DNA from: Corbicula japonica
Taxonomy: Eukaryota > Mollusca > Bivalvia > Venerida > Cyrenidae
Direction: 5' to 3'
Length of the DNA: 64,000 nt
Assembly: GCA_038501625.1 (NCBI GenBank)
Contig: JAZAYU010000010.1
Coordinates: forward strand, 10,310,604 to 10,374,603
Shown here: piece after piece, positions 61,801 to 64,000 of the stretch
Position numbering within the stretch: position 1 is the first letter of the stretch
Layout: every line of letters starts with the position of its first letter
Program-made: the position numbers and the translations under genes
The notes under the pieces: generated by a model
Seen by the model: only the letters and a program-made list of their open reading frames with translations
What the model was told of the DNA's origin: nothing
Databases searched by the model: none

Positions 61801-63583
61801 TGCCAAAATTTAGTCTAGACGATTCATACGGAGTAATCTAGATGCATTAAAGCTTGGAAATAACGGGACCGATGCCAAACTGAAGCAGAACAAAGAAGAC
61901 CTCCCCGTTGTTGTGTTTGTTCTTTATTCAAATTCTAACCTATCACCTTTGAATAAACTGTATTAAAAACGGACAATATGGCTTAATTATATATGCCTTT
62001 TTGTGCTTGTATGCCACTTGGGTCTCGGACCTATTGGATCTCATGAAATAAACTTGAAATAGACGTGTCGTAAAACTTGATATTAATTAAACGAATGTTT
62101 GCGTCTGCATCATATATGCATCCTGGCTAGACCATTACAAACATTTCCAAAATAGCTGGGTGTATTTCTCAATGTCAATCTAAACGATTTAATCCCAAGC
62201 AGGACTTGAATCCATCGCGATAATGGGCCTTGTGCTGGCTGATTGATTATGTACTTTGATCAAGCAATACGGAGGTCGCGAGTTCAAACCCGAACTAGGC
62301 ATGCAGTGTCTGAAACGCTTCTTAGTGTTTCCTCACTGCAGCAGTATATTCACAGCCCCTTAAAGACATGCATATTGGATGCCAACAGACACGTTAAAGA
62401 ACTCGTAAAGAGTTTCGGGTATCGCACACGGTTTCCCTGTTAATATCACCTTCCATTTCAATTGCTACTCTTATGCGGCTGGCTTGAAATCTAAGTGGGA
62501 CCTTAAGACACGGAGGGCCCTGCTGTGACTTTTTAAGCCTATACATATATGGTGTTTTGCAACTTTAGGGCGCCAATTCATGGCAAATGTCTGAAATAGC
62601 CTTTCTCGTAATCTGGATCTACATCCAATGTGGCAGGTCAATTAGTATGTTTCAATTTCAAACATGTAGTTTTTAAACTGATTCCATTCGACATACAATT
62701 AACTTCAATAATTTGATCCAAACTTTGATCATATTTTGCTGAGCATCTATGGTTTTGGTTTCATAGTTTTCTGGTTTGATTTAAATACAGACGTGTTCTG
62801 TTCTGTTCTTCTGTAACAATTAAAATGGAATATTATACCGTCTTATAACAAAAAACTTGTTTTCCATTCAATAGAAGTAAATAAAAGTGAACGTACAAAT
62901 ATATATGGTATAGTATTCGGTTTTGTCTTTATGATACTTATTTTTGCTGGTGTTTCTACATCTTTAATTCATCTAAAAAGTAAACGGTACTTATTTTTGT
63001 CGCATGTGATGTAAAAGTTTAAACATCTGCCATTTCATATAGTATGTTTTCAACATACAACATACCTTTTTATTACATATTTTTATTGCACACCAATATC
63101 TTGTCGTAAAACTTTAATAAAAGTTTTCCACAAATATTTTGATATTCACTGTGAAATTCCCATTTAATTACTCATAAAATCCGGTGTATAGTGAGTACAG
63201 CGACTGAGAAATGTCAACGAAGGAAAATTTGAAACATGTTTATGGCAACAGCGCACAAATTACCTCTTTAACCCTTTAATCTATGTGATATGACATATAT
63301 CCCACGGGCGAGCAGCTTAGATATAAATCATCCTGAACATCAGTGAATTTTTTAGATTATTTCCGATCAAGAAGAAAACGGTGTAGATCCTGATCAGACA
63401 GCAGGGATATGCTGGCTGATCTGGATCTACACTGTTCGCACAAGGAATAAAAGTCGTATCTTACCTTATGATACAATCACACTGATCACATTGGTGTTGC
63501 TGTGATAAGTCCACACTCATCAGCATCATCAGCAGCACGAGCACCTGCATTTTCATAAACACCTGTGACGATTTAAACTCCAT
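52545..63583 (-). CDS. Meteorin-family secreted protein (METRN/METRNL-like), four coding exons
   Basis: The coding sequence joins 63583-63465, 59222-58807, 54563-54507 and 52855-52545: 903 nt, 300 residues plus TGA. All introns are GT-AG and the reading frame passes through every junction. Residues 1-27 form a signal peptide (MKMQVLVLLMMLMSV core). Family hallmarks are WYNPTGALRLEL at 62-73, ECRPC at 179-183, the YCSSDF block at 192-197, RKCGVV at 249-254 and MGCAPY at 273-278. Twelve cysteines are present (32, 35, 37, 55, 84, 136, 180, 183, 193, 251, 275, 297). From memory vertebrate meteorins have ten and run about 290-310 residues, so the length fits and the QCDQCDC start adds two. Meteorins are secreted CUB/NTR-type neurotrophic and cytokine-like factors; a signalling role here is inferred. 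The ATG is the first after an in-frame TGA 21 bases upstream. Identity of the family is strong; METRN versus METRNL cannot be decided by eye. Confidence 0.93.
52856..54077 (-). other. Meteorin-like intron 3, remainder
   Basis: AT-rich; nothing recognised besides the foldback element at its exon 3 end. Confidence 0.6.
54078..54427. mobile_element. Non-autonomous foldback element (MITE-like) in meteorin intron 3
   Basis: Positions 54097-54152 and 54361-54416 are a perfect 56-nt inverted repeat (arm starts CAAAGAATTTATTAGC) round a 208-bp AT-rich centre with no ORF. The 12-mer GATATTTTAATG stands in direct orientation at both ends (54078-54089 and 54416-54427), as a target-site duplication would. 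The right end lies about 80 bp from exon 3. Superfamily not assigned. Confidence 0.75.
54507..54563 (-). CDS. Meteorin-like gene, coding exon 3 (57-nt micro-exon)
   Basis: Too short to appear as an ORF. The acceptor is TATTTGCAG|AATG and the donor TTTG|GTGGGT. In the phase left by exon 2 it reads ECRPCSEDEILKAYCSSDF, which matches the vertebrate meteorin CRPC/TSDF segment in the same order and spacing. Being 57 nt, it could be skipped without shifting frame, removing three cysteines. Confidence 0.9.
56064..56158 (+). repeat. Family C element, partial
   Basis: Shares GGGGGATTTCGGCCAAAAG and the CCCAAACGAACCCC...TCTGGAAA end with the longer copies; the left half is missing. Confidence 0.65.
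56592..56737. repeat. Family B palindrome copy
   Basis: Ends ACTAAAACTGAAGAGCAG and ATCTCAGTTTTATTATCTTG; the right arm keeps CAGCCAATCAGATGCTTGAG, the left arm is eroded. Confidence 0.8.
58807..59222 (-). CDS. Meteorin-like gene, coding exon 2 (N-terminal CUB-like half)
   Basis: The acceptor is AACTTCAG|TGCC and the donor GAAG|GTAAGG; 416 nt, entering in phase 2 and leaving in phase 1. It encodes residues 40-178, including TCKDGSITWYNPTGALRLEL, the best family signature, and the cysteines of ACFVL and VCIDV. The open frame runs past both splice sites (58778-59404), so the genomic ORF is longer than the exon and starts at an irrelevant intronic ATG. Confidence 0.92.
60118..60312. mobile_element. 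Short pogo/Tc1-mariner-like MITE
   Basis: Begins TACAGTTTACCC and ends with the reverse complement of TACAGTGAAAATTATGC, bordered by TA. The interior repeats AAGACCA/GACCACC strings next to both ends, as in pogo-like terminal repeats. About 195 bp, no ORF. Confidence 0.5.
60417..60548. repeat. Family B palindrome, most intact copy
   Basis: A near-perfect palindrome of about 130 bp. The left arm has AAGGTTATAAAGCTGAG, then ACCAGTCTCAAATCTCAAGC and CATCTGATTGGCTG; the right arm is its mirror, ending CTCAGTTTTATAACCTT. The centre, GACCAGTCGCCATTTC, is a little asymmetric. Other copies end in GATCAT(A)AAACTGAG. No ORF; a foldback MITE is the likeliest reading. Each arm presents a CCAAT-box string. 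Confidence 0.85.
61980..62065 (+). repeat. Possible non-LTR retrotransposon 3' tail
   Basis: The string TATGCCACTTGGGTCTC followed by ATGAAATAAACTTGAAAT resembles the 3' ends of invertebrate non-LTR elements. No reverse transcriptase sequence is seen upstream. Confidence 0.3.
62226..62443 (+). mobile_element. SINE-like unit with tRNA-type B box
   Basis: A B-box-like GAGTTCAAACCCG lies at about 62279-62291. It is followed by a body with ACACGTTAAAGAACTCG, a phrase that recalls conserved bodies of invertebrate SINEs. The A box is poor and no tRNA cloverleaf can be closed. Confidence 0.4.
63268..63460. repeat. Family A foldback copy abutting meteorin exon 1
   Basis: Starts TTAACCCTTTAATC, with GTGTAGATCCTGATCAGACA and CTGGCTGATCTGGATCTACA internally. 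Its right end lies within about five bases of the exon 1 donor (63464). Confidence 0.75.
63465..63583 (-). CDS. Meteorin-like gene, coding exon 1 (signal peptide)
   Basis: Encodes residues 1-39 plus two bases of codon 40. It starts MEFKSSQVFMKMQ, continues into a leucine/methionine-rich hydrophobic core and ends in CDQCDCII, which aligns with the first conserved cysteine after the vertebrate signal peptide. The donor reads AAG|GTAAGA. No in-frame ATG lies between this one and the upstream TGA. Confidence 0.88.
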
Positions 63584-63990
63584 TTTCACTCGAATTATTT
63601 CACTATATACTTTAAATCATATTCAAAGTCTTAACTGTCGCTTAAAATAATAGTAAATACGATATTTTTAAATTCCTTGCGTATTTAACGTTTTCTCTTA
63701 TTCACCTGCACAATTTGTTAAGTTGGTTTAAATTTCAGTGTGACCGTTTCAACTTAATACCAGATCACAAATGACAGTAGTTGAACGATACGTACCGTAG
63801 TAGTGGCGAATGGTTTTTACAGGCACTGTGGGCGGAGCTTCGAAAACTGTTAGCCAATCAGTAAAGTGGCTTGTGCTGGGCGCTCGTGCGGAACTATCGG
63901 TAGTTCGTTGTTCTTTTTTGAGTAGTTTTAGAGTAGTTTTACACAAAACTCATATTAAAACTCCTAAAGCAAAACAGAAATAAGAATAAA
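63584..63990 (-). promoter_or_regulatory. 5' flank of the meteorin-like gene
   Basis: Contains the 5' UTR and presumably the promoter. A CCAAT box lies at 63854-63858 (ATTGG on the gene strand) in a locally GC-richer stretch (63800-63900). The TATATA string at 63603-63609 lies only about 20 bases before the ATG, too close for a usual TATA box. A non-coding first exon further upstream is possible and could lie outside the window. Confidence 0.3.
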
Positions 63991-64000
63991 CCAAGAAAAA

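Larger units (their letters stand above)
59223..63464 (-). other. Meteorin-like intron 1
   Basis: 4.2 kb containing a pogo-like short element, the best family B palindrome, a SINE-like unit and a family A foldback next to the donor. The stretch 61208-61534 is open on the minus strand but has no initiating ATG and no recognised homology. Confidence 0.6.

Noticed and set aside
63601..63610. TATA box of the meteorin-like gene
   Set aside because: It lies about 20 bases before the start codon, leaving no room for a 5' UTR; chance in AT-rich DNA.

Overview
The window is animal nuclear DNA: AT-rich, gene-poor, full of microsatellites, minisatellites and short foldback elements, with one clearly intron-bearing gene. 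The style of the short interspersed repeats (CCATGGG-type foldbacks, tRNA-like heads, pogo-like TACAGTG ends) suggests a marine invertebrate, most likely a bivalve mollusc; this is inference from general familiarity, not a database match. There is no bacterial-type gene organisation, operon or CRISPR array.

Right end (about 51.3-64 kb, minus strand). A four-exon gene encodes a secreted meteorin-family protein (METRN/METRNL type). Its coding exons are 63583-63465, 59222-58807, 54563-54507 and 52855-52545. All junctions are GT-AG, the phases (2, 1, 1) match, and the product is 300 residues with a signal peptide and the family's cysteine pattern. Downstream on the same strand, two further well-formed exons (52167-52018 and 51672-51537) join in frame into an unrecognised 89-residue ORF. 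They are either a small separate gene or a spliced 3' extension of the meteorin transcript.

Left and middle (about 1-51 kb). I find no confident protein-coding gene. The region is a graveyard of short repeats: (A) a foldback family of about 200 bp starting ACCCTTTACTCCATGG; (B) a near-perfect palindrome of about 130 bp built round CTGATTGGCTGAAATGG, with 17 copies; (C) an element of about 170 bp read as GGGGATTTTGGCC, with nine copies; three tandem copies of a 360-bp unit beside a strong hairpin (18.5-19.7 kb); minisatellites with units of 16, 17, 25, 26, 27, 39 and 50 bp; and several microsatellites. A decayed fragment of a transposon-type 'HALTGCD' protein lies near 20.4 kb, a tRNA-Glu-like pseudogene at 13.6 kb, and a possible divergent promoter with a spliced exon near 21.9-22.6 kb.

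The short open reading frames scattered through the first 51 kb look like chance, often lie inside repeats, and many open on non-ATG codons; they are not annotated as genes. Introns 1 to 3 of the meteorin gene also carry repeats, including a family A copy five bases from the exon 1 donor and a mobile element with 56-nt perfect inverted repeats in intron 3.
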